Below are positions 45,782-54,867 of a stretch of DNA of 64,000 nucleotides, piece by piece. Below the pieces are notes generated by a model. It was not told the origin of the DNA, did no database searches, and saw nothing but the letters and a program-made list of their open reading frames with translations. Source of the stretch: Fontibacillus phaseoli. Its GTDB lineage: Bacteria > Bacillota > Bacilli > Paenibacillales > Paenibacillaceae. Made by a program: the position numbers and the translations under genes. Position 1 is the stretch's first letter; the number at the start of each line of letters is the position of its first letter. The stretch lies in assembly GCF_003337355.1 (NCBI RefSeq), contig NZ_QPJW01000001.1, positions 62,001 through 126,000 on the forward strand, in the 5' to 3' direction.

Positions 45782-46972
45782 CTACCCCTTATATCTAACG
45801 GTATCAACCCGGCGGATGGCTGGAAGAATGAGCAGCATATACAACAGGGCTACGCAGCCTACCGCGAGATAAGAATACTTGAGTCCGATGGCTTCGGTTA
45901 AGAAGCCGCTGGATACCGGACCGAGCATCATGCCGATGGAATAGGCCGTGTTATAAATGGCAAAGGTAATTCCATAGGAGGACAATCCGCTATTTTCCGA
46001 TAATTCCGCAAGGGCAGGAAGACAAGGGGCGAGCACCATGCCCATGCTCACACCGAGCAGAACCAAGGATGCAGCTTGCATCCACATGGAATTGGGCAGA
46101 GCAGCCAGCGGTAGACTGATGGCAACCGCGACCAATCCGACAAGCATTGCACGCTTGTATCCGATTTTACTGGAAAGCTTGCCGATCACAGGTGTTGCAA
46201 GACCATAGGCTAACGTCGGGATGGCAAACAGCATACCGATCATGCCCGGCTTTGCGCCGAACTCTTGTTGCAGATGAATGGGAAGGGTTGGTTCCAGCAC
46301 ACTGGGTACCGCTGCTCCTATAATAACGACTCCTGTAATCAACAGCAGGCTGCGGTTGCGTAACAATCCGAACGGTGAAAGGAAGCTGCTCGTTTTGTTC
46401 TCCGGCAGATCCCGCAGCAAGAAAATACGGAGTAATCCGTCGACTAATGCCAATCCCGCTGCGAACAGGAACGGGAGTTGGTAACCTCCCAGTTCGTACA
46501 GCCAACCGCCGATCGTCGGACCGAGAAGAATGCCTGCCGCCTGACCCGACAATGCCAGACCCATAGCTTTCCCGCGTTCCTCAGAAGAGTACAAATCCGC
46601 CAGGATAGCCAAACCGGATGTCCAGGTGACGGCTGCTGCGAGACCCTGCAGGGATCTTGCCGCAATAAGCATCCAAAAAGATTCAGCGAATGCAAACAAC
46701 AAGGTTGCCGCAGCTAAGCCGATTAGTCCCCACAGCATAGGGCCGCGTCTTCCGATACGGTCCGATAGGAAGCCGAAAATTGGGGTTGCAATGAACAATA
46801 CGGCTGCATAGCTTCCGAAGAGAAGGCCGATGTCGGTTTGGGATGCTCCCAGGGAGCTGGCGTATTTCGGAAGTATGGGAACGATCATGCCGTAAATCAT
46901 CATATCCAGAAATATCGCCAGGCCAACAACGAGCAAAGCAGCTTTTTGTTTGGAATTGGAATACGTGTTCAT
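45782..46972 (-). CDS. MFS multidrug efflux transporter
   Basis: 396-residue, 12-helix major facilitator. GFLSDRIGRRGPML is motif A after helix 2, and the MGLALSGQAAGILLGPTIGGWLY region is motif C of proton antiporters. ATG 46972 follows CAAGGAGGAAA and begins MNTYSNSKQKAALLVVGL; the frame opens earlier without signal. Upstream on the same strand is a decayed PadR regulator (47144-47434), presumably its former repressor; the intact PadR gene is divergent. Confidence 0.88.
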   Translation of the reverse strand: MNTYSNSKQKAALLVVGLAIFLDMMIYGMIVPILPKYASSLGASQTDIGLLFGSYAAVLFIATPIFGFLSDRIGRRGPMLWGLIGLAAATLLFAFAESFWMLIAARSLQGLAAAVTWTSGLAILADLYSSEERGKAMGLALSGQAAGILLGPTIGGWLYELGGYQLPFLFAAGLALVDGLLRIFLLRDLPENKTSSFLSPFGLLRNRSLLLITGVVIIGAAVPSVLEPTLPIHLQQEFGAKPGMIGMLFAIPTLAYGLATPVIGKLSSKIGYKRAMLVGLVAVAISLPLAALPNSMWMQAASLVLLGVSMGMVLAPCLPALAELSENSGLSSYGITFAIYNTAYSIGMMLGPVSSGFLTEAIGLKYSYLAVGCVALLYMLLILPAIRRVDTVRYKG

Positions 46973-47143
46973 AGTTTCCTCCTTGTTTATGATTAAGTTA
47001 TATAGATTAAGCATCCATCAATTGCAGTTGATTCTTCAGTTTTAAGCCGGCCTGTAGCTGGCAATGAGCGATTATGTGACTGAAGATCGTTTGAATATTT
47101 GCAGAGATTCCCCTCCTTTGCTTTTTGTTCTCCTGACAGTACT

Positions 47144-47434
47144 TTAATCTGCATTCAATTGAAGAATGGCAGACTCCTGCTGCTCCAAGGCAGCGTTGAT
47201 ATCGTCCTTGTCTCTTCCTCCATTAAAATCAAACTGGTGTAAAAAGTTCTCGGGAAAATAACGGAAGAGTTGCTGAATGCCTCGATCAGAAGCTGTTTGA
47301 ACAACACAGCAGCTTTCGGGATGATGCTGTAAATCGCTCGGGATCGGTTTCCTGTTTGTTCCAACATTTGCGAAACAATCAGCCCAGCTTAAAAATCCAA
47401 GGATGATTTCTCGTAATATGAGGTCCTCCATCAA
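47144..47434 (-). pseudogene. Decayed PadR-family regulator
   Basis: The - strand carries the remains of a PadR gene in two frames. The start MEDLILREIILGFLSW survives in one. LEQTGNRSRAIYSI then appears in another, and SSVIFPRTFYTSLILMEEET and DINAALEQQESAI follow. These align with SLEQTGNRSKAIYSV, TSVVFPTPLYTVLTFIDEA and NIIQALEVQQQAI of the intact PadR at 47629. The winged-helix middle is deleted and at least one frameshift is present. Confidence 0.8.
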
Positions 47435-47450
47435 TTATAGTAAAAAGTAA

Positions 47451-47597
47451 ATACTATAATTTTAGTATTGATTTCTGTTAAATTATAGCAACCAGTTTGC
47501 TGCATGTAAAGTGAGTAACCGCACTTTTTTTGATTGTCTGATCTTTACAGATGCTGAAAACAGCGATACTATTATGGAAATATTCTAATTTTAGTAT
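47451..47597. promoter_or_regulatory. Two PadR-type operator candidates in the divergent gap
   Basis: ATACTATAATTTTAGTAT (47451-47468) is a perfect ATACTA/TAGTAT inverted repeat in front of the decayed PadR gene. A related element TTCTAATTTTAGTATTT (about 47583-47599), with an ATACTA half-site at 47566, precedes the intact padR gene. Confidence 0.55.
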
Positions 47598-47628
47598 TTA
47601 TTATTTACTTTTGAGTGGAGAGAGATTT

Positions 47629-48186
47629 ATGACAAATGTGATGGTGCTTGGGTTGTTATTAAAATACGGCCCGATGTCTGGTTATGAGATTCAACAGAAA
47701 ATGCAATCTGCAAAGACAGACAAATGGGCTTATGTGCAGCCTGCGTCCATTTATCATGCTTTGAGGAAACTGGATAAGGACGAATTGGTGAGCTTGCAGA
47801 GCTTGGAGCAAACCGGCAACCGCTCGAAAGCGATCTATTCCGTTACGTCCAAAGGTAAGCATGAGTTTGACCGGATGCTGGTCGATTCGTTTAAGAAAAC
47901 TTCCGTTGTTTTTCCAACCCCCCTATATACCGTCCTGACTTTTATCGATGAAGCACCCAAGGAAAACATTATCCAAGCCTTAGAGGTCCAGCAGCAGGCC
48001 ATCCGCAACATTTATGATGAAATGAAGGCCGGTCAGAAGGAGAAGGAGGCTTATTCCGAAATCCCAAAGAATGTGCTCATGATTTTTGAGAACATTTATG
48101 ACCAATGTGAAATACAACTGCAGTTTATCGAGAGATTGAAGCAAGATTTGCTGAGTGAATTATCATCACCGGATAGCGACTCGTAA
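47629..48186 (+). CDS. PadR-family transcriptional regulator
   Basis: 185 residues: N-terminal winged helix (MVLGLLLKYGPMSGYEIQQKMQ ... SIYHALRKLDKDELV) and a C-terminal helical dimerisation domain (about 95-180) of the Vir_act_alpha_C kind. ATG 47629 with GTGGAGAGAG upstream. It faces away from the MFS gene; because the copy next to that gene is decayed, this protein may now control the pump through the shared TAATTTTAGTATT sites (inference). Confidence 0.85.
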   Translation: MTNVMVLGLLLKYGPMSGYEIQQKMQSAKTDKWAYVQPASIYHALRKLDKDELVSLQSLEQTGNRSKAIYSVTSKGKHEFDRMLVDSFKKTSVVFPTPLYTVLTFIDEAPKENIIQALEVQQQAIRNIYDEMKAGQKEKEAYSEIPKNVLMIFENIYDQCEIQLQFIERLKQDLLSELSSPDSDS

Positions 48187-48299
48187 TCCGCTCAGACGAA
48201 TATGGAAAGCCGTACTTGCCTGGCTGCGAATTGGAGTTCAATCTGATCCCCCCGAGTGGATGGTCGTATGCGCATTGGCTCCATGGAAGGTCGAGGTGA

Positions 48300-48578
48300 A
48301 TGTGGAACAAAAGCACTTCGGCCTTGGAAGTAGCCCGACACTGGTTTGCAGCAGAAGAGAAAAGCCTATGCAGTAAGGAAGAAGACATGCTGGACCGTTT
48401 TTTACAGAGTATGGATAGTGAAGAGCAAGGGGTAATTCAACAAATTCGGCACTATATTCTATTGGGACAGCATTCTGTGCTATCCTTTTTCTTTTCTCCC
48501 GTACAGGCACAGATAGGCGCTTACCCACATACAATTGAAGTGACCCGGAAGGAATGGTTAAAGGTTGCTCTATTGTGA
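48300..48578 (+). CDS. Small hypothetical protein upstream of sigK
   Basis: 92-residue frame starting at an ATG with GAGGTG seven bases upstream. Largely helical look ([42 protein letters not shown]), no family recognised. It stops 20 bases before the sigK start, overlapping the region of its ribosome site. Could be a genuine small gene or chance. Confidence 0.35.
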   Translation: MWNKSTSALEVARHWFAAEEKSLCSKEEDMLDRFLQSMDSEEQGVIQQIRHYILLGQHSVLSFFFSPVQAQIGAYPHTIEVTRKEWLKVALL

Positions 48579-48598
48579 TTCAGCAGGAGGTGTCTTCT

Positions 48599-49297
48599 TT
48601 GCCCGGATTGATTACTGCCATAGCTTTGTTCATCAAACAGCTGACGTTGCTTGTGTCTTACGTAAAAAATAATGCGTTTCCCCAGCCTTTGACGGAAGAA
48701 GAGGAAACGAGGCATCTGCAACGGATGGCCGAAGGCGACGCGGTGTCCCGCAATTTGCTCATCGAGCATAATTTACGATTGGTGGCGCATATAGTAAAAA
48801 AATTCGACAACACCGGCGAGGATTTGGAGGACCTCATCTCCATCGGAACGATAGGACTCATCAAGGCGATTGAGAGCTTCCGACCGAACAAAGGCACAAA
48901 GCTGGCCACGTTTGCGGCCCGTTGTATCGAGAACGAAATACTTATGCATTTACGGTCACTAAAGAAAACCCGAAAGGATGTATCCCTGCATGATCCGATC
49001 GGAACGGACAAAGAAGGAAATGAGATTACGCTAATAGATATTCTTGGAACGGAAGCGGATGATGTCGTGGACCGGGTCCAGCTCAAAATGGAGAAGAGCA
49101 AGATTTACCGGAACCTCGACATTCTGGATGAGCGGGAACAGGAAGTCATTAAAGGCCGATTCGGGCTGGAACATGGGGGAGAAGAGCGGACCCAGCGCGA
49201 AATCGCGAAGGAACTCGGCATCAGCCGGAGTTATGTGTCCCGAATAGAGAAACGGGCGCTGATGAAGCTGTATCATGAGTTTTATAAGAAAAAGTAA
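48599..49297 (+). CDS. sigK: RNA polymerase sporulation sigma factor sigma-K, uninterrupted
   Basis: 232-residue sigma-70 factor of the late mother cell. A hydrophobic pro-sequence (about residues 1-20, [28 protein letters not shown]) is expected to be removed by SpoIVFB. Region 2 is clear ([68 protein letters not shown], cited in part: [16 protein letters not shown]). Region 4 has [30 protein letters not shown] 48599 has a perfect AGGAGGTG site. No skin-type element interrupts the gene. A fragment of the same gene lies at 49540. Confidence 0.93.
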   Translation: MPGLITAIALFIKQLTLLVSYVKNNAFPQPLTEEEETRHLQRMAEGDAVSRNLLIEHNLRLVAHIVKKFDNTGEDLEDLISIGTIGLIKAIESFRPNKGTKLATFAARCIENEILMHLRSLKKTRKDVSLHDPIGTDKEGNEITLIDILGTEADDVVDRVQLKMEKSKIYRNLDILDEREQEVIKGRFGLEHGGEERTQREIAKELGISRSYVSRIEKRALMKLYHEFYKKK

Positions 49298-49330
49298 TTT
49301 TGTACAAAGATTTAATAGAGTTTCTACGGG

Positions 49331-49359
49331 CAGATTGATGAGAATCAGTCTGTTTTTTT
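49331..49359 (+). terminator. Terminator after sigK
   Basis: CAGATTGAT pairs with ATCAGTCTG (one G-T) with loop GAGA, followed by seven T. Confidence 0.75.
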
Positions 49360-49451
49360 ACTTTGTGAATGTAACACATATAAGGAGCATTAGGGGGATG
49401 TATTTCCGGAAGAAGCTTTTCTGTCGAGCGTGAAAGGTTTATAACAAATCC

Positions 49452-49486
49452 AAAAGCCACTCTTTATTCAGGAGTGGCTTTTGTTT
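49452..49486 (+). terminator. Orphan terminator hairpin
   Basis: AAAAGCCACTC ... GGAGTGGCTTTT hairpin 150 bp beyond sigK with no gene directly before it; perhaps left by a deleted gene. Confidence 0.6.
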
Positions 49487-49539
49487 ATATGCGATATGAT
49501 ATTGATTGTTTCGTGCCCAAAGCGTTAAAACCGAAAAGA

Positions 49540-49602
49540 AGAAATGAGATTACGCTATTAGCTATTTTGGGCACGGAAGCCGGCGATGTCGTGGACCGAG
49601 TA
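49540..49602 (+). pseudogene. Fragment of a second sigK copy
   Basis: About 60 nt closely match sigK 49017-49077, encoding NEITLLAILGTEAGDVVDRV against [20 protein letters not shown]. No surrounding sigK sequence remains apart from a possible LKPKRR-like junction just upstream. Confidence 0.8.
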
Positions 49603-49781
49603 GATTCTGTTATTTTATCCGATAATAGATTAATATAAAAATTAGAGGTGCTAGGGTGTGGGAATGTATATAATTGTGAATTATTTCACTTGATTATTTA
49701 TCAAACGTCGCACTTCCGCGTGTGTACATACTTCAAAGCTTATGGGAAATGAAATCAGTTTTTCAAAAAAGGGGGATTACG

Positions 49782-50199
49782 TTGCGCAAGTTCAATTTAA
49801 TATCTTTGCTGCTTATAGGTTCACTTGTGATTGGACTGGCAGGTTGTACAAGCTTGACGGCGCCTGACGCTTTAAAGTTGAAGGTGATGAATCGCGACAA
49901 TGAAAAAAGATACTTTAATGATACATACGGTGACATGTTCCATGCCCAGAACGATTCGATTGAGATTGAGCTTGTTAGACCCAAAAGTATGAAACTTGAG
50001 AAGACTGCTTCGAACTATGTGCAAGCTCTCCAACAGTCTATCGAACAAGAACAACTGGATGTTCTTCAGCTAAGTATTTATGAATATAATCGGTTGTCAG
50101 CAGCAGGGTTCTTGTTAGATCTTGAACCGCTAGTGGTGCGGGATCAATACAATATCGACACGATTTATCCTTCAATTACCAGCTTTCTAAGGGAACATA
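49782..50199 (+). pseudogene. Truncated extracellular solute-binding lipoprotein
   Basis: TTG after AAAGGGGG opens a signal peptide with lipobox L-A-G-C (LLIGSLVIGLAGCTS), then about 115 residues with the look of the first lobe of a sugar-type binding protein (YVQALQQSIEQEQLDVLQLSIYEYNRLSAAGFLLDLEPLV). The frame then runs into an out-of-frame ABC ATPase fragment near 50200 and ends at 50261. The second lobe is missing. Confidence 0.7.
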
Positions 50200-50431
50200 T
50201 ATCATGGGTTTTATCGGTGTCAACGGTGCAGGTAAAACAACGACGATCCGGGGCGGTTTGATCCATTCGGTACCGGGAGAAGGTTGCTTTGTGGCCGATT
50301 TCCCGCCCGGCGAGATGCTGCGAATACGTAACGAAATGGTTACGAAACAATTGGCTGGCGAGGTGTCCTATTACAAGTCCTTCGGGCTCACCTTGGAAGA
50401 GATGGTCGAACTGTTGAAAAAGGTTTATTAA
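50200..50431 (+). pseudogene. Joined fragments of an ABC ATPase and a GntR regulator
   Basis: One open frame reads MGFIGVNGAGKTTTIR, a Walker A block of an ABC ATPase, and passes at about 50252 into GLIHSVPGEGCFVA ... LTLEEMVELLKKVY, the end of the winged helix and the C-terminal tail of a YtrA-type GntR regulator. The two families normally sit in one operon as separate genes, regulator first; here both are cut and in reverse order. Confidence 0.75.
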
Positions 50432-50439
50432 CGCAGCTT

Positions 50440-50708
50440 TTAGGTTAGTGATTTCCTGGTGAGCTGAAAATTTCCCCGTAAAAATTCCTGTTCATAAATC
50501 GCTTGAAATCTTTTCAATACATACCGCGCCTGGTCTGCACTCCGGATCATGATGCCGTCCTTGATCGCATTTATGATGCTCATATCGTTCTCCGGAAAGT
50601 CGGAATGGTTCAAAGTGATCACCTGCCAGTCCAATTTCCGGGTCAATTCCTGATCCCGGCGCTTGCGCCTATAAACAATGCGATATGTTCATGCGGGTTC
50701 TTCTTCAT
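50440..50708 (-). pseudogene. Decayed short-chain dehydrogenase, copy of the gene at 58051
   Basis: Starts MKKNPHEHIALFIGASAGI with the original AGGAGGAG site, then hits a stop. In another frame it continues LDWQVITLNHSDFPENDMSI, skips most of the enzyme, and ends QARYVLKRFQAIYEQEFL. Each piece aligns with the SDR at 58051-58908. About 590 bp are missing. Confidence 0.88.
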
Positions 50709-50761
50709 TGTGCATCTCCTCCTGATTACGTGAAATTTCTCTGATAGCGCACATTCTATAT

Positions 50762-50779
50762 CTTGGAGTAAGCTCCAAG
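50762..50779. promoter_or_regulatory. MerR-type operator of the decayed pair
   Basis: CTTGGAGTAAGCTCCAAG, matching the operator of the intact pair at 59026-59043 except in the four central bases. The -35 hexamer is lost (CTATAT), and the -10 is TAGAAT. Confidence 0.75.
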
Positions 50780-50799
50780 ATGTAGAATGCACAAAAAAC

Positions 50800-51018
50800 A
50801 ATCAGCCCAATCGCCTCGCTGCAACAGGTCGTCGATTTTATCGACATGAAGCTGGGGGAGGGGAAATATCGCCGGGATTGTTTGGATGTAGGTCTGGAGG
50901 GTTCAATAGCGAAAAGGACGGGAGAGCCGGAATCAAAACCCGTCTCACCAAGCGAGACGGGTTACTTTTCCATGTCGGTTAAAGGGGCAAGGGACATCGT
51001 TTCGTGTTGTAAGTAGGA
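50800..51018 (+). pseudogene. C-terminal remnant of a MerR regulator, copy of the gene at 59084
   Basis: Reads SLQQVVDFIDMKLGEGKYRRDC ... VSPSETGYFSMSVKGARD, aligning with the last 60 residues of the intact MerR. The DNA-binding half is deleted: leader sequence (AACAATC) is joined directly to codons for SQIASLQQ. Confidence 0.88.
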
Positions 51019-51102
51019 CAACTCATGGAGCAGCCAACCTTTATAAGCAGTAAAGTTTATATTATAATATTTGGCATGTACAAATTTTGAAGGTAGGTGT
51101 GA

Positions 51103-52188
51103 ATGCAGATGAGCTTGCTTGATAAATGGACACGCGGTGGGAAGTTTGTTCTGATTATACTGGCCATCGTTTATTTATTTTCTCTTGTAAAACCCTTTTT
51201 CTTGCCGATGCAAGCAGTCATGGGTGCGATCTTAATCCCTTTGCTGCTTGCGGGCTTCTTTTATTATTTGCTTCGGCCAGTAGTTGCTTACATGGAAAGA
51301 TATAAAATCAAACGGTCTATAGCGATCCTAATACTTTATGTTGTCTTGGTGATATTGGCTATTGGATTTATTGCAGGGGTCTGGCCGCTCCTTCGCGATC
51401 AGTTGTTTAATTTAGTGCAAAACATTCCGAACTTTCTGGTTAAGCTTGATGTCCAAATTAAAAATCTGGGAGAGGATTCATTTCTCTCGAAGATCCTTCC
51501 GTCTGATTCGAACTTGCTTGCTAATCTGACTGATTATTTAAGCAAAGGAATCGCCTTTCTAAGCAATTATTTATCCAGCTTTATTTCTTTTCTGTCCCAA
51601 TTCGCTATCGTTTTGTTTACTTTTCCGATTTTGCTTTATTACATGCTGAAGGAGGGCCATCGCTTCAAGCGGGGTCTAGCCAAACTTTTTCCTGTTCGAT
51701 ACCGGAGAACCGTGTATCGCGTAACCAGAGATATGGACAAAGGATTAAATGATTATATTATCGGGAGGGTCATTGTCAATTTAGCATTAGGAATTCTTAT
51801 GTTTATCGGGTTCATTATAATAGGACTTCCTTACGCCCTATTATTGACTTTGATTGCGGTTATCCTCAACTTTATCCCCATGTTTGGCGCTATTATTTCA
51901 TCTGTTCCGATTGTTATTATTGGTTTAATCGAGTCTCCATCTATCGGTATTTGGGCACTGGTAATAATTTTAGTGGCGCAGCAAATTCAGGATAATGTGA
52001 TCTCACCGTATGTTTTCGGAAAAAAACTGGACATCCATCCGGTGACGACGATCCTTCTTGTTTTGGGAAGCGGAAATTGGTTTGGCATTATCGGGATGCT
52101 GGTAGTCATTCCGGTATACATGATGCTGAAAATTGTCTGGAAACGCATTTACACTTTGTTCATCAGCTCCCGTTGGGAAAATTTATAA
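51103..52188 (+). CDS. AI-2E/PerM-family transporter
   Basis: 361-residue polytopic membrane protein with about eight hydrophobic helices and a central amphipathic region (about 95-150). The C-terminal PTLIAVILNFIPMFGAIISSVPIVIIGL block and VAQQIQDNVISPYVFGKKLDIHPVTTIL (cited in part: QDNVISPYVFGKKLDIHP) are family signatures. Members export diverse small molecules or ions; the name AI-2 exporter is historical. ATG 51103 after GAAGGTAGGTG. Single gene; it lies inside the segment bracketed by the two SDR-MerR copies. Confidence 0.88.
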   Translation: MQMSLLDKWTRGGKFVLIILAIVYLFSLVKPFFLPMQAVMGAILIPLLLAGFFYYLLRPVVAYMERYKIKRSIAILILYVVLVILAIGFIAGVWPLLRDQLFNLVQNIPNFLVKLDVQIKNLGEDSFLSKILPSDSNLLANLTDYLSKGIAFLSNYLSSFISFLSQFAIVLFTFPILLYYMLKEGHRFKRGLAKLFPVRYRRTVYRVTRDMDKGLNDYIIGRVIVNLALGILMFIGFIIIGLPYALLLTLIAVILNFIPMFGAIISSVPIVIIGLIESPSIGIWALVIILVAQQIQDNVISPYVFGKKLDIHPVTTILLVLGSGNWFGIIGMLVVIPVYMMLKIVWKRIYTLFISSRWENL

Positions 52189-52419
52189 AGCGAGGACCGG
52201 TATGGAACGTATCGAAAATTTCATTCGGGAGATTTAACGAGGTTACGGTGATCCCGATAAGTTTTTGCAATAGCGAAGGCGAGCCTTTATTTATGTTCCC
52301 GAATTTTGAAAAAAGCCTTCTCAATTGAACGATTTAGTCAAGCCCTTTGGCGTAACACCGAATCTGGAATTATCCAATTTTAATTTGTAGCTTACAATTT
52401 CAAGCGTCTTTTTATGTTG

Positions 52420-52444
52420 AAAAAAGGGTTGCGACCCTTTTTTT
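52420..52444. terminator. Bidirectional terminator
   Basis: AAAAAAGGGT (52420-52429) pairs perfectly with ACCCTTTTTT (52434-52443), loop TGCG. The 230 bp between the transporter gene and this hairpin show no gene. Confidence 0.8.
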
Positions 52445-52647
52445 GCTTTCTTTGACATCATATCATCTCTCTCCCGGAATTTCGGCAGCAGCGGAGCAGG
52501 GGCCAAGTTTGGAGAAGCGCAAGTTGTTGTTTAGAAGATAACGATAGCCATTCAAAAATATTCTAGGATCAGGAAAAGTTTTTAAAACCCAAAAGTGGTT
52601 TGAAAACTGCTTGAGAGACAGTTCCCGTTGTCAAATGTAGTTTATTT

Positions 52648-52692
52648 GAAAAGTAGTCGCCAGAAGGGATTATTCCGGGTCGACTACTTTTC
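52648..52692. repeat. 12-bp inverted repeat
   Basis: GAAAAGTAGTCG (52648-52659) and CGACTACTTTTC (52681-52692) with 21 bases between. Could be an operator, a weak terminator or an old insertion scar. Confidence 0.5.
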
Positions 52693-52880
52693 TTTGTTGA
52701 CGTCGTTGCCCGACTTTCGGATGATGATGAGCAAGGCAAAGCCACTTGGTAACACCGGGACTTTCCCTATTCCTAACTATAGCCTGCTAGATGGATCGGA
52801 TGTAAAGCATAAGGATCAAACGACTTTTTATATTCTGATTAGGCTTAGAGAAGATATGTCGTTATCTCTTTCATTAGAAA

Positions 52881-52909
52881 CTGACAAAAAAGTATCCCAA
52901 CCTTATAAT
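52881..52909 (+). promoter_or_regulatory. Promoter of the LytTR-ABC-SecA cluster
   Basis: CTGACA (52881-52886), 17-bp spacer, TATAAT (52904-52909), ending about 38 bp before the LytTR start codon. Confidence 0.7.
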
Positions 52910-52947
52910 TGTTATATATCCTATATCGGCCTGACCAGGAGGATGGC

Positions 52948-53883
52948 ATGCAATTTCAACCAATCTATTTTGATGGGAAATTATTTCTACCGAAGATCGA
53001 ATTCGATATGACATCGAACCAATCGATTGGCATTATAACGGACTTGAAGCGAAAGCAGCTTTTAATGAATCAATTGGAGGATCATTCCCGATATTATTTA
53101 TTTCGAGCGGGGCAAAACGAGTATATGCATTTAACGGTGGAAGAGCTGATCACTTTTCTAATCCATGTAACGGAGCGGAATGAGCGGGTCGCTCTGTTAG
53201 TGGATTATTTTGCTTTAAAAGAAGAACGAAAGGTAAAAATCAAGGATCTAAGCTCATCGAAAAGAATGTATGTGACATTACTGCGTGTCTTTTTTGCGCA
53301 TCAGCCTACACTCGTATTGGAAGAACCTTATTTTTACTTGGAAGAAGAAGATCGTTGTCATATTAAACGGATTTTAGATGACCTTTCGAAAGAGAAGCAG
53401 ATTTTAATTTTAACTTCAAATTTAGAGGATGCCATGATTTCCTGCGATGCCATTTATCGATTGAACGAATTGGGATTTCATCCGCTGGATATTCGGGACT
53501 CGGAAGAGGATAAGCAGGAGATGCAGGAACAGGATCGGGCCAATATCACCTTGCAGAAGATTTATACGAAAAGAAATGACAAAGTGATTTTATTTGATCC
53601 GCCGGAAGTCGATTACATAGAAAGTATAGATGGTTCGATTCTTGTTCATGTGGGTGGAGAAAATTATGTCTGTGCTTTGACGCTAACCGAGCTTGAGCAG
53701 AGATTGTTGAATTTTGGATTTTTTAGGTGTCATCGATCCTATATCGTTAACTTGCAAAAAGTAAGAGAGATTATTACATGGACGAAGAATAGCTACAGCT
53801 TGCGATTAAATACAGGTAAAGATGCCGTGGTTCCGTTATCCCGTTCAAAATTGCAGGAATTAAAAGTACTTCTTAACCTTTAA
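52948..53883 (+). CDS. LytTR transcriptional regulator fused to a degenerate ABC ATPase domain
   Basis: 311 residues. The C-terminal third (about 205-311) is a LytTR DNA-binding domain (VDYIESIDGSILVHVGGENYV ... RLLNFGFFRCHRSYIVNLQKVREI). The N-terminal two thirds have the order of an ABC ATPase but lack its catalytic residues. GIITDLKRKQLLM stands where Walker A should be, with no GKS/T; DLSSSKRMYVTLLRVFFAHQPTLVLEEP corresponds to signature plus Walker B; and LILTSNLEDAMISCD corresponds to the switch region. It is thus probably a sensor that binds a nucleotide or an ABC partner without hydrolysis. ATG 52948 with CAGGAGG upstream. The ABC ATPase, permease and SecA genes follow. Confidence 0.87.
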   Translation: MQFQPIYFDGKLFLPKIEFDMTSNQSIGIITDLKRKQLLMNQLEDHSRYYLFRAGQNEYMHLTVEELITFLIHVTERNERVALLVDYFALKEERKVKIKDLSSSKRMYVTLLRVFFAHQPTLVLEEPYFYLEEEDRCHIKRILDDLSKEKQILILTSNLEDAMISCDAIYRLNELGFHPLDIRDSEEDKQEMQEQDRANITLQKIYTKRNDKVILFDPPEVDYIESIDGSILVHVGGENYVCALTLTELEQRLLNFGFFRCHRSYIVNLQKVREIITWTKNSYSLRLNTGKDAVVPLSRSKLQELKVLLNL

Positions 53884-54021
53884 TTTCCGGGGGAATATCG
53901 ACCAATCAAGCATTCCATGGTACCATTCAGACAATAAAAGCTACATTTCGACGGGTTTTGATGGCTGGAGGCATGCGATTTTTATAAACTTAAGCCATCA
54001 ACTCTCAAGGAAGTGGCGTTC

Positions 54022-54867
54022 ATGGATGTTATCCAAGTAGAACATATTCGAAAGAGATTTGGAAATAAGGATGCATTGGCAGATGTGTCTTTTTCAATTC
54101 CGAAAGGGGAAATTTTTGGTTTCCTGGGTCCGAGTGGTTCAGGAAAAACGACATTAATAAAGATTTTAACGGCGCAGTTAAATCCGACAAGCGGACAGGC
54201 AAGTGTATTTAACCAGCCGGCAGAAATGATGGATCAGTCTGCTCAGAAAATGCGCTTTGGCATTTTGACGGATAACAGTGGTCTATATGAGAGATTATCG
54301 ATTGAGGAAAATCTGGAGCTGTTTCGCCAATTATATGATCTTCCAAGATCTTCGATCGATAAGGTTCTGCAGTTTGTTAACTTAAGCGGAGAGCGCAAAA
54401 AGAAAGTCAATCTCTTATCGAAAGGGATGCGTCAGCGTGTCATGTTAGCATGCGCAATTATCCATGAGCCGGAATTATTATTTTTAGATGAACCTACTTC
54501 GGCTTTAGATCCAGTAAACTCAGCGCATATTTATAAAGGCTTACGCTACTTAAATGAGAAAGGGACAACGATCTTTTTAACGACCCATGATATGGCTGAG
54601 GCAGAATTGATATGCAACCGTGTAGCGATTTTGTATCAGGGACAAATCCAAACCATCGGCTCACCAAAGGAACTTAAACGGCAGCATCGGGAAAACATAG
54701 TTAGTGTTGAGCTAATCAATGGGGAAGCCTACGACCTCCCGATCGATGAGGGAACGGCTGATCAAATCGCCGATTGGATGAAACGAGGGTTAGTTGATCG
54801 ATTAGAGACGAAAGAGCCAAGTCTAGGTGATATCTTTATTAAAATGACAGGAAGTGAGTTACTATGA
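54022..54867 (+). CDS. ABC transporter ATP-binding protein
   Basis: 281-residue ATPase of a drug/peptide/lipid exporter. GPSGSGKTTLIKIL is Walker A, LSKGMRQRVMLAC the signature, and LLFLDEPTSALDP Walker B with TTHDMAEAE as the switch histidine. A C-terminal extension of about 60 residues is typical of the ABC-2 exporter class. ATG 54022 after AAGGAAGTGG; a GTG at 54013 overlaps that site. The permease gene overlaps its last four bases. Confidence 0.9.
   Translation: MDVIQVEHIRKRFGNKDALADVSFSIPKGEIFGFLGPSGSGKTTLIKILTAQLNPTSGQASVFNQPAEMMDQSAQKMRFGILTDNSGLYERLSIEENLELFRQLYDLPRSSIDKVLQFVNLSGERKKKVNLLSKGMRQRVMLACAIIHEPELLFLDEPTSALDPVNSAHIYKGLRYLNEKGTTIFLTTHDMAEAELICNRVAILYQGQIQTIGSPKELKRQHRENIVSVELINGEAYDLPIDEGTADQIADWMKRGLVDRLETKEPSLGDIFIKMTGSELL

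Noticed and set aside
48599..49297. sigK interrupted by a skin element
   Set aside because: The reading frame from the pro-sequence to region 4 is continuous.
52321..52506. Small - strand frame (MSKKAKKGSQPFFQ start)
   Set aside because: It runs through the perfect terminator hairpin at 52420-52443 and has no recognisable family.
52628..53011. 127-codon + strand frame before the LytTR gene
   Set aside because: It overlaps an inverted repeat, the promoter and the LytTR start, and shows no conserved features.
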